A stretch of 64,000 bases of DNA from positions 124,001 through 188,000 of the forward strand of contig NZ_PVTK01000004.1 in the NCBI RefSeq assembly GCF_003002925.1. Direction: 5' to 3'. This document shows, one piece after another, positions 41,875 to 53,917 of this stretch. The DNA is from Vreelandella songnenensis. Its GTDB lineage: Bacteria; Pseudomonadota; Gammaproteobacteria; Pseudomonadales; Halomonadaceae. The notes beneath the pieces are model-generated. The model saw only the letters and a list, made by a program, of their open reading frames with translations. It had not been told where the DNA came from and searched no databases. Position 1 is the first letter of the stretch. Each line of letters starts with the position of its first letter. A program made the position numbers and the translations under genes.

Positions 41875-42898
41875 CCAAGACCCACGTTGGCAACAGCGCC
41901 CGGAAGGGGCTAACTGGGGGGATTTCGGCCCCGATGACCAGCTGGGCAGAGTCAATCTGCTGGGACCCGAGCAGGTGCTGAAGGGGGCCCGCGAGGTCGT
42001 AACGGGAAACGTCTTCAGCCTGTCGCTGCCGCTGGATTTGCCGGGCGGCAATGCGCTCAATCCGCGGCGCTTTCCACCGCGTCTTGCGCCGACAAGCCTT
42101 GGCCAGAACGACTACCTCAACTTTCCGCTTGCCAACCTGCACCCGGGCCTCGTCGATGTCATCAGCGACGATCAGGTCGTGCTGTCGCTTCAGTACTCCT
42201 CCCAGTGGGATTCCCTGGCCCATGTAGGAGCGCTTTTCGACGCCGATGGTGATGGCCACGCCGAGCGGTGCTACTACAACGGCTATCGGGCTGAAACCGA
42301 TATCCAGCGCCTGGACGGTGAAGAGGCATTGGGCCACTCTCGCGCCCAGCGTCTTGGGGTGGAAAACATGGCGGTGCACGGCATGCAGGGCCGAGGCGTA
42401 TTGGTGGATCTGGTCCGTGTATACGGTCATGGACGCACGCTTGTCGGCTACAAGGAGCTGATGCGCGCCCTGGATGAGCTGAACGTCACCATTGAACCCG
42501 GCGACATGCTGGTGCTGCGCACGGGCTTTGCTGATGCAATCTTGGAGATGGCGGGTCAGCCGGATGTCGAAAAGCTAAAGCGGACCGGGGCGGTTCTGGA
42601 CGGTACGGATGCGTCGCTGCTGCAATGGATAAGCGACAGCGGCATCGTTGCCATTTGCGCCGATAACTATGCCGTCGAGAATGCGGACAAGGCTATCGCG
42701 CCGGAGGATTGCTGCAAGCTGCCGTTACACCACCACTGCCTTTTCAAGCTGGGTCTGCCGCTTGCAGAGCTCTGGTATCTCACGCCCCTGGCCGATTGGC
42801 TGCACGAGCATCAGCGCTCACGTTTCTTGCTGACCGCGCCCCCTCTGAGATTACCCGGTGCTATCGGGTCACCGGTGACGCCTATTGCCACCGTCTGA
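41861..42898 (+). CDS. Cyclase-family (kynurenine formamidase-like) metal hydrolase
   Basis: Start at 41861 (MANASQDPRWQQRPEGANWG) with GAGGAG upstream, overlapping the dehydrogenase gene by 14 bp. The 345-aa product is a long member of the cyclase family (kynurenine formamidase, isatin hydrolase). The metal-site region reads QWDSLAHVGALFDADGDG, a variant of the usual HxGTHxD motif with Ala-Leu replacing Thr-His, and the later GDMLVLRTGFAD and CADNYAVEN segments are typical. It could hydrolyse an amide or lactone. The role in this pathway is unknown. Confidence 0.8.
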   Translation: MANASQDPRWQQRPEGANWGDFGPDDQLGRVNLLGPEQVLKGAREVVTGNVFSLSLPLDLPGGNALNPRRFPPRLAPTSLGQNDYLNFPLANLHPGLVDVISDDQVVLSLQYSSQWDSLAHVGALFDADGDGHAERCYYNGYRAETDIQRLDGEEALGHSRAQRLGVENMAVHGMQGRGVLVDLVRVYGHGRTLVGYKELMRALDELNVTIEPGDMLVLRTGFADAILEMAGQPDVEKLKRTGAVLDGTDASLLQWISDSGIVAICADNYAVENADKAIAPEDCCKLPLHHHCLFKLGLPLAELWYLTPLADWLHEHQRSRFLLTAPPLRLPGAIGSPVTPIATV

Positions 42899-43024
42899 TA
42901 CTACCCCTTCGGGGGGCACTGCTTCTCATACTTTTGTCGTGTGATGCTCGCTTCATGTCAGCGCTCTACGGTTCAACTTTTAGCTATGTGCATGTTTTAA
43001 ATGGCTATTTTTTTAAGCTAAACG

Positions 43025-43049
43025 AAGGGAGGCCTGGCCTCCCTTTTTT
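43025..43049 (+). terminator. Intrinsic terminator after the dehydrogenase-cyclase unit
   Basis: AAGGGAGG/CCTCCCTT stem with loop CCTGG and a T6 run. It separates this unit from the catIJ operon. Confidence 0.88.
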
Positions 43050-43084
43050 AGTGGTTTGACGTAGCGCCAAGGCCTCTTTATTTT

Positions 43085-43118
43085 GTTCGTATTGCAAATC
43101 AATGTTCGTTTTACGAAC
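43085..43118. promoter_or_regulatory. Paired IclR-type operator before catIJ-pcaFD
   Basis: GTTCGTATTGCAAAT (43085-43099) and the full palindrome GTTCGTTTTACGAAC (43104-43118), offset 19 bp, ending 42 bp before catI. The best-matched pair of the set. Confidence 0.65.
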
Positions 43119-43160
43119 AAATCTATTATGACGGCAATAAAATAGCTAAGAGGCAATTCA

Positions 43161-43982
43161 ATGGCCGAGTTTCTCAGCTTGCATGACGCGGTAGCCCGCT
43201 ACGTCGAAGACGGCGCTACCGTGGCCATGGAAGGTTTTACCCATCTCATTCCGTTCGCGGCGGGTCATGAAGTGATTCGTCAGCAAAAGCGCGACCTGAC
43301 GCTGATCCGCATGACGCCGGACATCATCTACGATCAGTTGATCGGTGCCGGCTGCGCCAGGAAGGTAATCTTCTCCTGGGGCGGCAACCCGGGAGTGGGG
43401 TCACTGCACCGTTTGCGCGACGCCGTCGAGAAGGGCTGGCCGCACAAGGTCGAGATTCTCGAGCACAGCCACGCCGCCATGGCCTGCGCGTTCGAAGCCG
43501 GCGCGGCGGGCCTGCCGCTGGCGGTTTTCCGCGGCTATATCGGCAGCGAGTTGCCCAGCGTCAACGACCAGATCAAGTTCATCGAGTGCCCGTTTACCGG
43601 GGAACGCCTGGCCGCCGTGCCTTCGGTGCGCCCGGATGTGTCGATCATTCATGCCCAGCGGGCGGATCGCCAGGGCAACGTGCTGGTGGAAGGCATCGTC
43701 GGCGTGCAGAAGGAAGCCGTGCTGGCGGCCAAACACAGCATCGTCACCGTCGAGGAGGTCGTCGATGATCTTGACGCCCACCCCAACGCCTGCGTGATTC
43801 CCGGCTGGGCCATCAGCGCCGTGGCGGTTGCCGAGAAAGGAGCGCTGCCTTCCTATACCCACGGCTACTACGGGCGCAGCAACCGTTTCTACAAGGAGTG
43901 GGACGCCATTGCCCGCGACCGAGATACCTTCACTCAGTGGCTTGACGAAAACGTCTACCGTACACAGGAGAGCGCCCAATGA
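43161..43982 (+). CDS. catI: 3-oxoadipate CoA-transferase subunit A
   Basis: Alpha subunit of the family I CoA-transferase that moves CoA from succinyl-CoA to 3-oxoadipate. The 273-aa sequence (VAMEGFTHLIPFAAGHEVIRQQKRDL, IRMTPDIIYDQLIGAGCARK, FSWGGNPGVGSLHRLRDAVEKGWP) follows CatI of chloroaromatic-degrading Pseudomonas closely, and less the shorter PcaI type. The assignment rests on remembered sequence similarity. ATGA overlap with the B subunit gene gives coupled translation. Confidence 0.9.
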   Translation: MAEFLSLHDAVARYVEDGATVAMEGFTHLIPFAAGHEVIRQQKRDLTLIRMTPDIIYDQLIGAGCARKVIFSWGGNPGVGSLHRLRDAVEKGWPHKVEILEHSHAAMACAFEAGAAGLPLAVFRGYIGSELPSVNDQIKFIECPFTGERLAAVPSVRPDVSIIHAQRADRQGNVLVEGIVGVQKEAVLAAKHSIVTVEEVVDDLDAHPNACVIPGWAISAVAVAEKGALPSYTHGYYGRSNRFYKEWDAIARDRDTFTQWLDENVYRTQESAQ

Positions 43983-44752
43983 GCCTGGAGTATTCCGCTT
44001 CTGAAATGATGTCGGTGACCGCCGCCCGCGCGCTGGAAAACGGCTCGACCTGCTTTGTCGGTATCGGCCTGCCCTCAGAAGCCGCCAACCTGGCGCGCCT
44101 GACCCACGCCCCTGATGTGGTGCTGATCTACGAGTCCGGCACGCTGCAGACCAAACCCAACGTACTGCCGCTTTCCATCGGCGATGGCGAGCTTGCCGAA
44201 ACCGCGCTGACCACGGTGGGCGTGCCGGAGATGTTCCGCTACTGGCTGCAGGGCGGCAAGATCGACGTCGGCTTCCTGGGCACCGCGCAGATCGACAAGT
44301 ACTGCAATCTCAATACCACGCTGATCGGCGACTACCGCGAACCCAAGGTGCGCCTGCCCGGCGGTGGCGGGGCGCCCGAGATTGCCACCAATGCCGGTGA
44401 GGTATTCATCACGCTCAGGCATTCCCGGCGGGCGTTCGTCAAAAACGTCGATTTTGTCACTACGCTTGGCTTTGGTCGTGACGGCAAGGGGCGCGACAAC
44501 GTACCCAATATCGGTAAAGGGCCGACCCGCGTGATTACCGACCTGTGTGTGATGAAGCCCGACCCGGACACCAAGGAGCTGGTCGTGGTATCGCTGCACC
44601 CCGGGGTCACTCGCGAAGAGGTCATGGACGCCACCGGCTGGGAAGTACGCTTTGCCGAGCGGCTTGAAAGTACGCCCGAACCAAGCGAAAACGAACTGAC
44701 CATTCTGCGCGAGCTGAAAGCACGCACCGAGCAGGCCCACGCGGGCGCCTGA
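43979..44752 (+). CDS. catJ: 3-oxoadipate CoA-transferase subunit B
   Basis: Beta subunit, 257 aa, carrying the catalytic glutamate in IYESG (Glu52). Features [65 protein letters not shown] and [11 protein letters not shown]-type [22 protein letters not shown] match CatJ. It overlaps catI by 4 bp and is followed by the thiolase gene at once, so product 3-oxoadipyl-CoA passes to PcaF. Confidence 0.9.
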   Translation: MSLEYSASEMMSVTAARALENGSTCFVGIGLPSEAANLARLTHAPDVVLIYESGTLQTKPNVLPLSIGDGELAETALTTVGVPEMFRYWLQGGKIDVGFLGTAQIDKYCNLNTTLIGDYREPKVRLPGGGGAPEIATNAGEVFITLRHSRRAFVKNVDFVTTLGFGRDGKGRDNVPNIGKGPTRVITDLCVMKPDPDTKELVVVSLHPGVTREEVMDATGWEVRFAERLESTPEPSENELTILRELKARTEQAHAGA

Positions 44753-44762
44753 GGAGTTGATG

Positions 44763-45965
<1,203 letters not shown>

Positions 45966-45975
45966 CGGAGGTTGC

Positions 45976-46767
45976 ATGACGTTTCTGGAGATCAATGGCC
46001 GCAGCGTGGCTTACCGGCTGCTCGGCGCGCACACCAGCCCGCTGGTGGTGCTGGCGCACCCGCTGGGCATGAGCCAGGCGGTGTGGGACGACGTCATCCC
46101 GGCACTCTTGCCGCGCTATCGTGTGCTGACCTGGGATCTGCCCGGTCACGGCGCAAGCCAGGGCGTGAGCGGCGAGCGCGTCACGCCGGCGGATCTCGCC
46201 AATGAGGCGCTGGCGCTGGTGGCTCAGGCCGGCGACGCACACTTTCACTTTGTGGGCACGTCCATCGGCGGAGTGATCGGTCAGCAGTTGATCGAGGCGC
46301 ACAACGACCGGCTACTGTCGGCCACGCTCACCAATACCGGCGCGGTCATCGGCAATCCCGAGCTCTGGAATACCCGCGCTGCGCGGGTGCGCCAGGAAGG
46401 CCTTGCGGCGATGTCCCAGGAGATCGTGCCGCGCTGGTTTGCCCCCGCTACCTTTGAGGCGAACCCGGCGCTGAAGGCGGGGTGGTGCGTGCAGATGGGC
46501 CGCGGCGACGACGAATCCTACGCCCAGCTGTGCGAGATGCTCGGCCGCGATACCTTCACCGGGAAGCTTTCCGGCAAGGGCGTCAAGGTGCAGCTGATCG
46601 GCGGCAGTGAGGACCTCGCCACGCCGCCCGCGACGCTGAAAGCGCTGTCGGATGAGCTTGGCGGTGCGTCACTGGAGGTGCTTGATGGCGTGGGGCATGT
46701 GCCATCAGTAGAATCGCCAGAACAAATGGTGAAACATCTGAAGGAGGTGCTGGGCGCCTGGCGTTAG
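45976..46767 (+). CDS. pcaD: 3-oxoadipate enol-lactonase
   Basis: Alpha/beta hydrolase that opens 3-oxoadipate enol-lactone to 3-oxoadipate. The 263-aa protein has the nucleophile elbow GTSIGG (Ser96), the acid in GGSEDLATPP, and the His in DGVGHVPSVE. The oxyanion region HPLGMS and WDLPGHGAS are typical of PcaD. CGGAGG precedes the ATG, 10 bp after pcaF. With catC, catIJ and pcaF it completes the lower beta-ketoadipate route. Confidence 0.93.
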   Translation: MTFLEINGRSVAYRLLGAHTSPLVVLAHPLGMSQAVWDDVIPALLPRYRVLTWDLPGHGASQGVSGERVTPADLANEALALVAQAGDAHFHFVGTSIGGVIGQQLIEAHNDRLLSATLTNTGAVIGNPELWNTRAARVRQEGLAAMSQEIVPRWFAPATFEANPALKAGWCVQMGRGDDESYAQLCEMLGRDTFTGKLSGKGVKVQLIGGSEDLATPPATLKALSDELGGASLEVLDGVGHVPSVESPEQMVKHLKEVLGAWR

Positions 46768-46791
46768 CCCTGACCCTATAGGGGCCAGGGC
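46767..46791 (+). terminator. Hairpin after pcaD
   Basis: GCCCTG...CAGGGC with inner CCC/GGG pairs around TATA. It follows the pcaD stop directly. The T run is weak, so the terminator call is moderate. Confidence 0.5.
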
Positions 46792-46828
46792 GGATAAAGC
46801 CAGCGTTGCCCAGGTTTAAAAGCCCAGG

Positions 46829-47530
46829 TTAAAAATAGGGCGCGAGCCTTGCACGCAGCTGCTCACGATAGCCAGAGCCATCGATTCGACTGTTGGTCAG
46901 CATGTTGTCCAGAAGCGCCTGACGTTTCTTGGCGGACGCAGGGAGCGCCTTGACGTGGGTGTCGATCCAGATGAGACGCTGCTGATGGTCCACCAGCAGG
47001 TTATCCAGGTGCAGGTCGCGGTGGTAGTAGCCGGCCTGGGCCAGTTCGGTCACCTGCGCGCTCAGGGTGTCGATGAACGTTGAACGACGCGCTTCATCCA
47101 GCCTTTCAAAATAGGTATGACCCGTCACGCAGTTATCCAGCCGCTCCATCGCATAAAGCGACCCTAGCGGGTTCAAAAAATTGAGTGCCACGCCGTAGCA
47201 GCGCACCGCTACGGTATTTTGCCCCAGTCCTTCGAGGATACGGCGGCTGGTGAACTCTTTATACGCATCATAGGAACCCGTCAGGCGCTTGGAGATGATA
47301 TCGCGTCCCAGCCAGCGCCAGAAATCCTCTCTGGGCGAGTACTTGTCGCGTACCAGTTTAAAAAGGGTGCTGGTTTGCGCCTGGAAGTAGAAGTGGCTGC
47401 TGCTTTGACGATCAAGCTCGGGCAGCGGCTCCAGTTCTTCCAGGCTTAAAGACGGGGCAGCCGGGCCACCATGCACCAGGTACCAGCAAGGCTGTTGAGA
47501 GAAGCGAAAGCGCTGTAGCTTTTTTAACAT
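46829..47530 (-). CDS. Lipopolysaccharide-kinase-like (InaA/WaaP family) protein
   Basis: A 233-aa small protein-kinase-fold protein. The catalytic loop is visible as YYHRDLHLDNLLVD and the metal-binding Asp in LIWIDTH. The AMERLD-type hinge segment (YAMERLDNCV) and a short glycine-poor N-lobe with LFKLVRDKY are also seen. Family members phosphorylate Kdo or heptose in LPS or act as stress proteins (InaA). No LPS genes are adjacent, so the substrate is unknown. Single-gene unit. Confidence 0.75.
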   Translation of the reverse strand: MLKKLQRFRFSQQPCWYLVHGGPAAPSLSLEELEPLPELDRQSSSHFYFQAQTSTLFKLVRDKYSPREDFWRWLGRDIISKRLTGSYDAYKEFTSRRILEGLGQNTVAVRCYGVALNFLNPLGSLYAMERLDNCVTGHTYFERLDEARRSTFIDTLSAQVTELAQAGYYHRDLHLDNLLVDHQQRLIWIDTHVKALPASAKKRQALLDNMLTNSRIDGSGYREQLRARLAPYF

Positions 47531-47732
47531 GGGGAAACCTTACGAGTCACCTTATGGTGCTGGCCCTTGGCAGCATCGACGTCGATACGTCAATGCGTTG
47601 CCACAGTGTCAATGTGGGTTTCAAAAGGCGGGGAATTCACAAATACTGACACCATAGCGTAATAGTTATACTGCTAATATCAAGAATTTTCACCAGCGGC
47701 CCGGCGGCTTGTCTGTGTAAAACGCCAGCAGC

Positions 47733-47761
47733 AAAAAGCCCAGGCAAGGCCTGGGCTTTTT
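47733..47761. terminator. Strong hairpin after sdaA
   Basis: A 13-bp perfect stem, AAAAAGCCCAGGC with GCCTGGGCTTTTT, encloses a 3-nt loop. It ends the minus-strand sdaA transcript. Confidence 0.9.
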
Positions 47762-47788
47762 GTAGAAAGGCGGTACTCGGTTCTTGCC

Positions 47789-49171
<1,383 letters not shown>

Positions 49172-49314
49172 GGAAGACCTCTGAACTGGAAATAAAAAGC
49201 CGGCTCACCGGACGTTGGACAGGATAAACGCGGATTGATGCCGCCCGTCGCGCCAGACAGTGAGCAGACTTGATTATTGTTCTGCTGATAGTGGGTATAC
49301 GTTAACCCGCAAGG

Positions 49315-50181
49315 CTAGTTGCCGAACACCACCGTGCGACCGTTGTGCAAGAACACGCGACGCTCGAGATGATAGCCAATGGCCCGGGCGAGCGTCAGGC
49401 ACTCGATATCGCGCCCCTTGGCCACCAGATCTTCCGGGTAGTGGGCGTGATCGACCGGCTCGACCCCCTGGGCGATGATCGGCCCTTCGTCGAGGTCGTT
49501 GTTGATGTAGTGCGCCGTGGCACCCACGAGCTTCACGCCTTTCTCGTAGGCCTGGTGATAGGGTTTTGCGCCCTTGAAACCGGGCAGCAGCGAGTGGTGA
49601 ATATTGATCGCCCGCCCGTCCAGAAGCTCGCACATGCGCGGCGACAGTACCTGCATGTAGCGCGCCAGGATCACCAGCTCCGCCCCGGTTTCCTCGATGA
49701 TATCGAGCACCTGGGCTTCCTGCTCGGCCTTGGTATCGGGGGTGATCGGTAGATGATGGTAAGGCAGATCGTGCCAGCTCGCCAGGGATTCAAGGTCCGG
49801 ATGGTTGGAGATGATCGCCTTGATATCCAGCGGCAGCTGCCCGGTGCGGTAGCGGTAGAGCAGATCGTTCAGACAGTGATCCGCCTTGGAGACGAGAATC
49901 ACCGCCCCCGTGCGCTTGGCCGGCGCGGTCAGCTCGAAGGTCATGTCGAACTCGTCCGCCCGCGGCTGAAAATCGTTCTGAAACGCCTGCTCGTCGAACG
50001 CCTCGCGCTCGGGGCGGAACTCCGCCCGGATGAAGAAGCGCTCGCCCAGCCGGTCATCGAACGAGCTGAGTTCGGTAATGTAGCAGTGCTGCTCTTTCAA
50101 GAAGCGAGTCACCACATCCACCGTGCCCAGAATGCTGGGGCATTGGGCGGCAAGTATCCAGGTATCCGTCATTCGGCTCAT
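49315..50181 (-). CDS. purU: Formyltetrahydrofolate deformylase
   Basis: Hydrolyses 10-formyl-THF to formate and THF, keeping free THF available. The 288-aa protein has an N-terminal ACT domain (about 8-85; CPSILGTVDVVTRFL) and a formyltransferase domain with INIHHSLLPGFKGAKPYHQAYEKGVKLVGATAHYI and DEGPIIAQ. Its presence beside sox genes fits the load of one-carbon units released by sarcosine oxidation. A second in-frame ATG three codons later is possible. Confidence 0.95.
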   Translation of the reverse strand: MSRMTDTWILAAQCPSILGTVDVVTRFLKEQHCYITELSSFDDRLGERFFIRAEFRPEREAFDEQAFQNDFQPRADEFDMTFELTAPAKRTGAVILVSKADHCLNDLLYRYRTGQLPLDIKAIISNHPDLESLASWHDLPYHHLPITPDTKAEQEAQVLDIIEETGAELVILARYMQVLSPRMCELLDGRAINIHHSLLPGFKGAKPYHQAYEKGVKLVGATAHYINNDLDEGPIIAQGVEPVDHAHYPEDLVAKGRDIECLTLARAIGYHLERRVFLHNGRTVVFGN

Positions 50182-50244
50182 GGCGCGTCTCTTTCATCGG
50201 CTGGGTCAGCAGTCAGGGCAGGCCGGCCGTACCGGCCTGTGGGT

Positions 50245-50883
50245 TTATTGTTGTAGATCGACGCCGTACTCGCTTGATGCGTCGAGCAGCCAGCGGTAGC
50301 AGTAGTCGGCGAAGCTGCGGCGCACGACCAGCTCCCACTCGGCCTCGGACGGGCGGCGCAGAACCACACTGGCCTTGGCGAACACCGTGGTCACCCCCTT
50401 GCCTACCGGGAAGGCGCTGGGGTGCACGTCGTAGGAGATCGACTTCATCAGCACCTCGCGGGCGTTCTCGCCGCTCAAGCTGAGCACGGTCTGACCGCCG
50501 CTGGCGTTGACGATGCTGAAGTGAGCGTCACCAAGCGCCTCGCGCAGCGCGTGCTCGAGCGTGCACTCCTCGCCACCGGGCACGATGAGGAGCCACTCGT
50601 CCGGGGAGAGCCATTGAATCGAGCGCTCGCCGCTGTCATCGAAGACAAGCGCGTTGGGCTTGGCCGGCAGGTTCATGTCCAGCACCTGGCGCACCGCTTC
50701 ATCCAGCACGATCGCCCCGCCGCGCAGTACCAGATGGCCCAGCAGGGCCTTTTCACGCAGGGTGACGCCGGCGCGCTGGCTGCCAGCACCCGGTACCGGG
50801 TGCTGGCGATAGCTCCACGCCAGGGGGGATTCGACCTGCGGATTGCCCTCAGGCACGGTGTTGAACTCTCGCACGTTAGACAT
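50245..50883 (-). CDS. soxG: Sarcosine oxidase gamma subunit
   Basis: Smallest enzyme subunit after delta of heterotetrameric sarcosine oxidase, 212 aa. It shows the SoxG pattern REKALLGHLVLRGGAIVLDEAVRQVLDMNLPAKPNALV, RSIQWLSPDEWLLIVPGGEE and the SGGQTVLSLSGENAREVLMKSISYDVHPSAFPVGKGVTTVFAKASVVLRRP-like stretch. It overlaps soxA by 8 bp, so it is co-translated. Confidence 0.92.
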   Translation of the reverse strand: MSNVREFNTVPEGNPQVESPLAWSYRQHPVPGAGSQRAGVTLREKALLGHLVLRGGAIVLDEAVRQVLDMNLPAKPNALVFDDSGERSIQWLSPDEWLLIVPGGEECTLEHALREALGDAHFSIVNASGGQTVLSLSGENAREVLMKSISYDVHPSAFPVGKGVTTVFAKASVVLRRPSEAEWELVVRRSFADYCYRWLLDASSEYGVDLQQ

Positions 50884-53800
50884 GCTGGCGCTCTCCTTTC
50901 GGGTCGATGAAGACGGGGCTTACGATTTCGGCCTCGTAGACCGTGCCATCGGTCATGGGGATGTAGACGGTCTGGCCCATCCGGTCGCGGCCCCCCATGA
51001 CCACCGCCAGCGCAAAGCCGTGCTTGAGTGATGCGCTGTAGTAGCTCGAGGTCACGTGGCCCTTCATGTCCATGGGAATCGACTGCTTGCCGTCGAAGAC
51101 GATCTGCGCGCCCTCTTCCAGCACGACATTCGGGTCTTTCGGCTTCAGGCCGACGAACTGCTTGCGGTCGCCGCGCAGCGTATCCGGGCGGCTGAGGGCG
51201 CGCTTGCCGATCCAGGGGAAGGGCTTGTCGTAGCCGATCGCCCACTGCATGCCGAGATCTTCCGGTGTCACCGAACCGTCGGTGTCCTGGCCGACGATGA
51301 TCAGGCCCTTTTCGGCACGCAGCACGTGCATGGTTTCGGTGCCGTAGGGCGTGAGGTTGTACTTCTCGCCGTGCTCGAAGAGCTTCTTCCAGACGTGCAG
51401 GGCGTAGTTGGCCTGCACGTTAATCTCGAAGGCCAGCTCGCCGGTGAACGAGATACGGAAGATGCGTGCCGGCACCTCGGCGACGGTCGCGTCGCGCCAG
51501 TCCATGAACTTGAAGCTCTCGCGATCGAGGTCCATGTCGGTCAGCTCGGACAACAGCTTGCGCGCGTCCGGGCCGGTGACGGTCATGGTTGCCCAGTGGT
51601 CGGTCACGGAGTTGAAGTAGACCTGAAGCTCCGGCCACTCGGTCTGGTGCCAAAGCTCCAGCCACTCGAGCACGCCTGCCGCGCCGCCGGTGGTGGTGGT
51701 CATCAAAAAGTGGTTATCACCCAGGCAGCTGGTAGTGCCGTCGTCCATCAGCATGCCGTCGTCTTTACACATCAGCCCGTAGCGTACGCGCCCGGGCGCC
51801 AGCTGGGCCCACTTGTTGGTGTAGACACGGCCCAGGAACTCGCGGGCGTCCGGACCCTGAATGTCGATCTTGCCAAGTGTCGAGGCATCGAGAATGCCCA
51901 CGCCTTCGCGTACCGCCAGGCACTCGCGGTTGACCGCTTCATGCAGGGTCTCTTTCTTGCCGTTCACCGTCCGGGGAAAATACCAGGGACGCTTCCACTG
52001 GCCCACGTCCTCGAATTCGGCGCCGTTTTCCACATGCCACTGATGCAGCGCGGTGTAGCGTTTCGGGTCGAACAACTCGCCACAGTGGCGGCCGACTATG
52101 GCGCCGAAGGTGACCGGCGTGTAGTTGGGGCGAAAGACCGTGGTGCCGACTTCGGGAATCGAGCGGTCCAGGCAGCGCGCGGCGATGGCCATGCCGTTGA
52201 TGTTGCCAAGCTTGCCCTGGTCGGTTCCAAAGCCAAGCGCGGTGTAGCGCTTGACGTGCTCGATGGACTCGAAGCCTTCCCGCGTGGCGACTTCGATGCC
52301 CGCGGCGGTCACATCGTTTTGCAGATCGACGAACTGCTTGGGCGCACGCAGGGCGCTCTTTTCATGAGGCACCTGGTAGAGCGCACAGGCCGGAGATTCA
52401 CGCCGCGTGCGAGTGGCGGGCAGGGCGATATCCTGCGCGCCGGAAAAGCCGCGTTCCTGTGCGGCCTGACGGCCCGCACGGGCGCCGTCAGCGAGCGTTT
52501 CACCCAGATCAAACTGGCCGGCCACCCCGCCCGCCGAGATCATGCCCTTGACCTTGCCGGGCACGAAGCCCAAAAGCGCTTCATCCCACTGCGGGCGTGT
52601 GCCGGTGTGCGATGAGAGGTGCACCACCGGGCTGTAGCCGCCGGAGGTGGCGATGGTGTCGCACTCGAGCTCATCAACCTTGCCGGTGACCACGAAGCGC
52701 TCGAGGTCGACGGCGGAGACGCGGGCGCCGGTGACGCGCTGATGGCCGCGTGCCTCGATGACGGCGCTATTGGTAATCACGCGAATGCCGCTGTCACGGG
52801 CCTGACGCACCAGGTCGCCGTCCGGGTTGGCGCGCGCATCGACGATCGCCACCACCTTGCGTCCGGCTTCCTGCCAGTCAAGCGCGGCGCGGTAGGCGTG
52901 GTCGTTGCTGGTAGAGAGCACCAGGCGGTTACCGGGCACCACTGCATAACGGCGGATGTAGTTGGAGACGGCACCGGCGAGCATATTGCCGGGCAGGTCG
53001 TTATTGGCGTAAACGAGCGGGCGCTCGTGGGTGCCGCTGGCAAGTACCACCTGGCCTGCGCGTACGCGGTGCAGCCGCGCCCGGGACTGCCCCGAAAAGC
53101 CCGCCGCGCGGGCGGTATCGGCCAGGTGTTCGGTGCGCCGCTCGTGCAGGGTGACGAAATTGTGGTCGTGATAGCCGTTGGCGGTGGTGCGCGGCAGCAG
53201 TGTGACATTGGCAAGGCCCGCAAGCTCCTTGAGCGTCTGCTCGACCCAGCGCGTGGCGGCAACGCCGTCCAGGGTCTCGCGGCTATCAAGAAGCGAGCCG
53301 CCCATCTCTTCCTGCTCGTCGCAGAGAATCACCCGCGCCCCGGCACGCGCTGCGGCCAGCGCTGCGGCAAGTCCTGCCGGGCCTGCGCCAATCACCATCA
53401 CATCGCAGTGGTGGTGCATGTGATCGTAGATATCCGGGTCGGACTCGGTCGGGGCGCGGCCAAGGCCCGCGCCCATGCGGATGTACTTTTCATAGGTCAT
53501 CCACATCGAGGCCGGCGCCATGAAGGTCTTGTAGTAGAACCCCGGCGGCATGAAGCCACCCCCCAGGCGGCCCACCCAGCTCATCACATCGCGCTGGACG
53601 TTGGGCCAGCCGTTGGTGCTGCGCGCGACCAGGCCGTTGTAAAGCCCCTGCTGGGTCGCGCGGACGTTGGGCACCTGGGTGTCGGCGCGGGCACCCAGCT
53701 GCACCACGGCATTGGGCTCTTCGGCCCCGGCGGCGACGATGCCGCGGGCGCGTGAGTACTTGAAGCTACGGTTGACGATGTTCACGCCGTTGGCGAGCAG

Positions 53801-53917
53801 CGCCGAGGCCAGGGTATCGCCCTTGAAGCCCTGATAGCGCTGGCCGTTGAAGGTGAACTCGAGCACCTGCGAGCGATCGACACGCCCGCCGGCATCAATA
53901 CGATTGGACTGGGTCAT
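50876..53917 (-). CDS. soxA: Sarcosine oxidase alpha subunit
   Basis: I chose the ATG at 53915-53917 (MTQSNRIDAGGRVDRSQ), which overlaps the soxD stop as ATGA; a longer frame runs upstream inside soxD. Length 1013 aa. The N-terminal 2Fe-2S-like small domain (FTFNGQRYQGFKGDTLASALLANG) is followed by a dinucleotide fold VMVIGAGPAGLAAALAAARAG, and then an aminomethyltransferase-like THF domain over the last ~400 residues. The enzyme oxidises sarcosine to glycine, H2O2 and 5,10-methylene-THF. Confidence 0.95.
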   Translation of the reverse strand: MTQSNRIDAGGRVDRSQVLEFTFNGQRYQGFKGDTLASALLANGVNIVNRSFKYSRARGIVAAGAEEPNAVVQLGARADTQVPNVRATQQGLYNGLVARSTNGWPNVQRDVMSWVGRLGGGFMPPGFYYKTFMAPASMWMTYEKYIRMGAGLGRAPTESDPDIYDHMHHHCDVMVIGAGPAGLAAALAAARAGARVILCDEQEEMGGSLLDSRETLDGVAATRWVEQTLKELAGLANVTLLPRTTANGYHDHNFVTLHERRTEHLADTARAAGFSGQSRARLHRVRAGQVVLASGTHERPLVYANNDLPGNMLAGAVSNYIRRYAVVPGNRLVLSTSNDHAYRAALDWQEAGRKVVAIVDARANPDGDLVRQARDSGIRVITNSAVIEARGHQRVTGARVSAVDLERFVVTGKVDELECDTIATSGGYSPVVHLSSHTGTRPQWDEALLGFVPGKVKGMISAGGVAGQFDLGETLADGARAGRQAAQERGFSGAQDIALPATRTRRESPACALYQVPHEKSALRAPKQFVDLQNDVTAAGIEVATREGFESIEHVKRYTALGFGTDQGKLGNINGMAIAARCLDRSIPEVGTTVFRPNYTPVTFGAIVGRHCGELFDPKRYTALHQWHVENGAEFEDVGQWKRPWYFPRTVNGKKETLHEAVNRECLAVREGVGILDASTLGKIDIQGPDAREFLGRVYTNKWAQLAPGRVRYGLMCKDDGMLMDDGTTSCLGDNHFLMTTTTGGAAGVLEWLELWHQTEWPELQVYFNSVTDHWATMTVTGPDARKLLSELTDMDLDRESFKFMDWRDATVAEVPARIFRISFTGELAFEINVQANYALHVWKKLFEHGEKYNLTPYGTETMHVLRAEKGLIIVGQDTDGSVTPEDLGMQWAIGYDKPFPWIGKRALSRPDTLRGDRKQFVGLKPKDPNVVLEEGAQIVFDGKQSIPMDMKGHVTSSYYSASLKHGFALAVVMGGRDRMGQTVYIPMTDGTVYEAEIVSPVFIDPKGERQHV

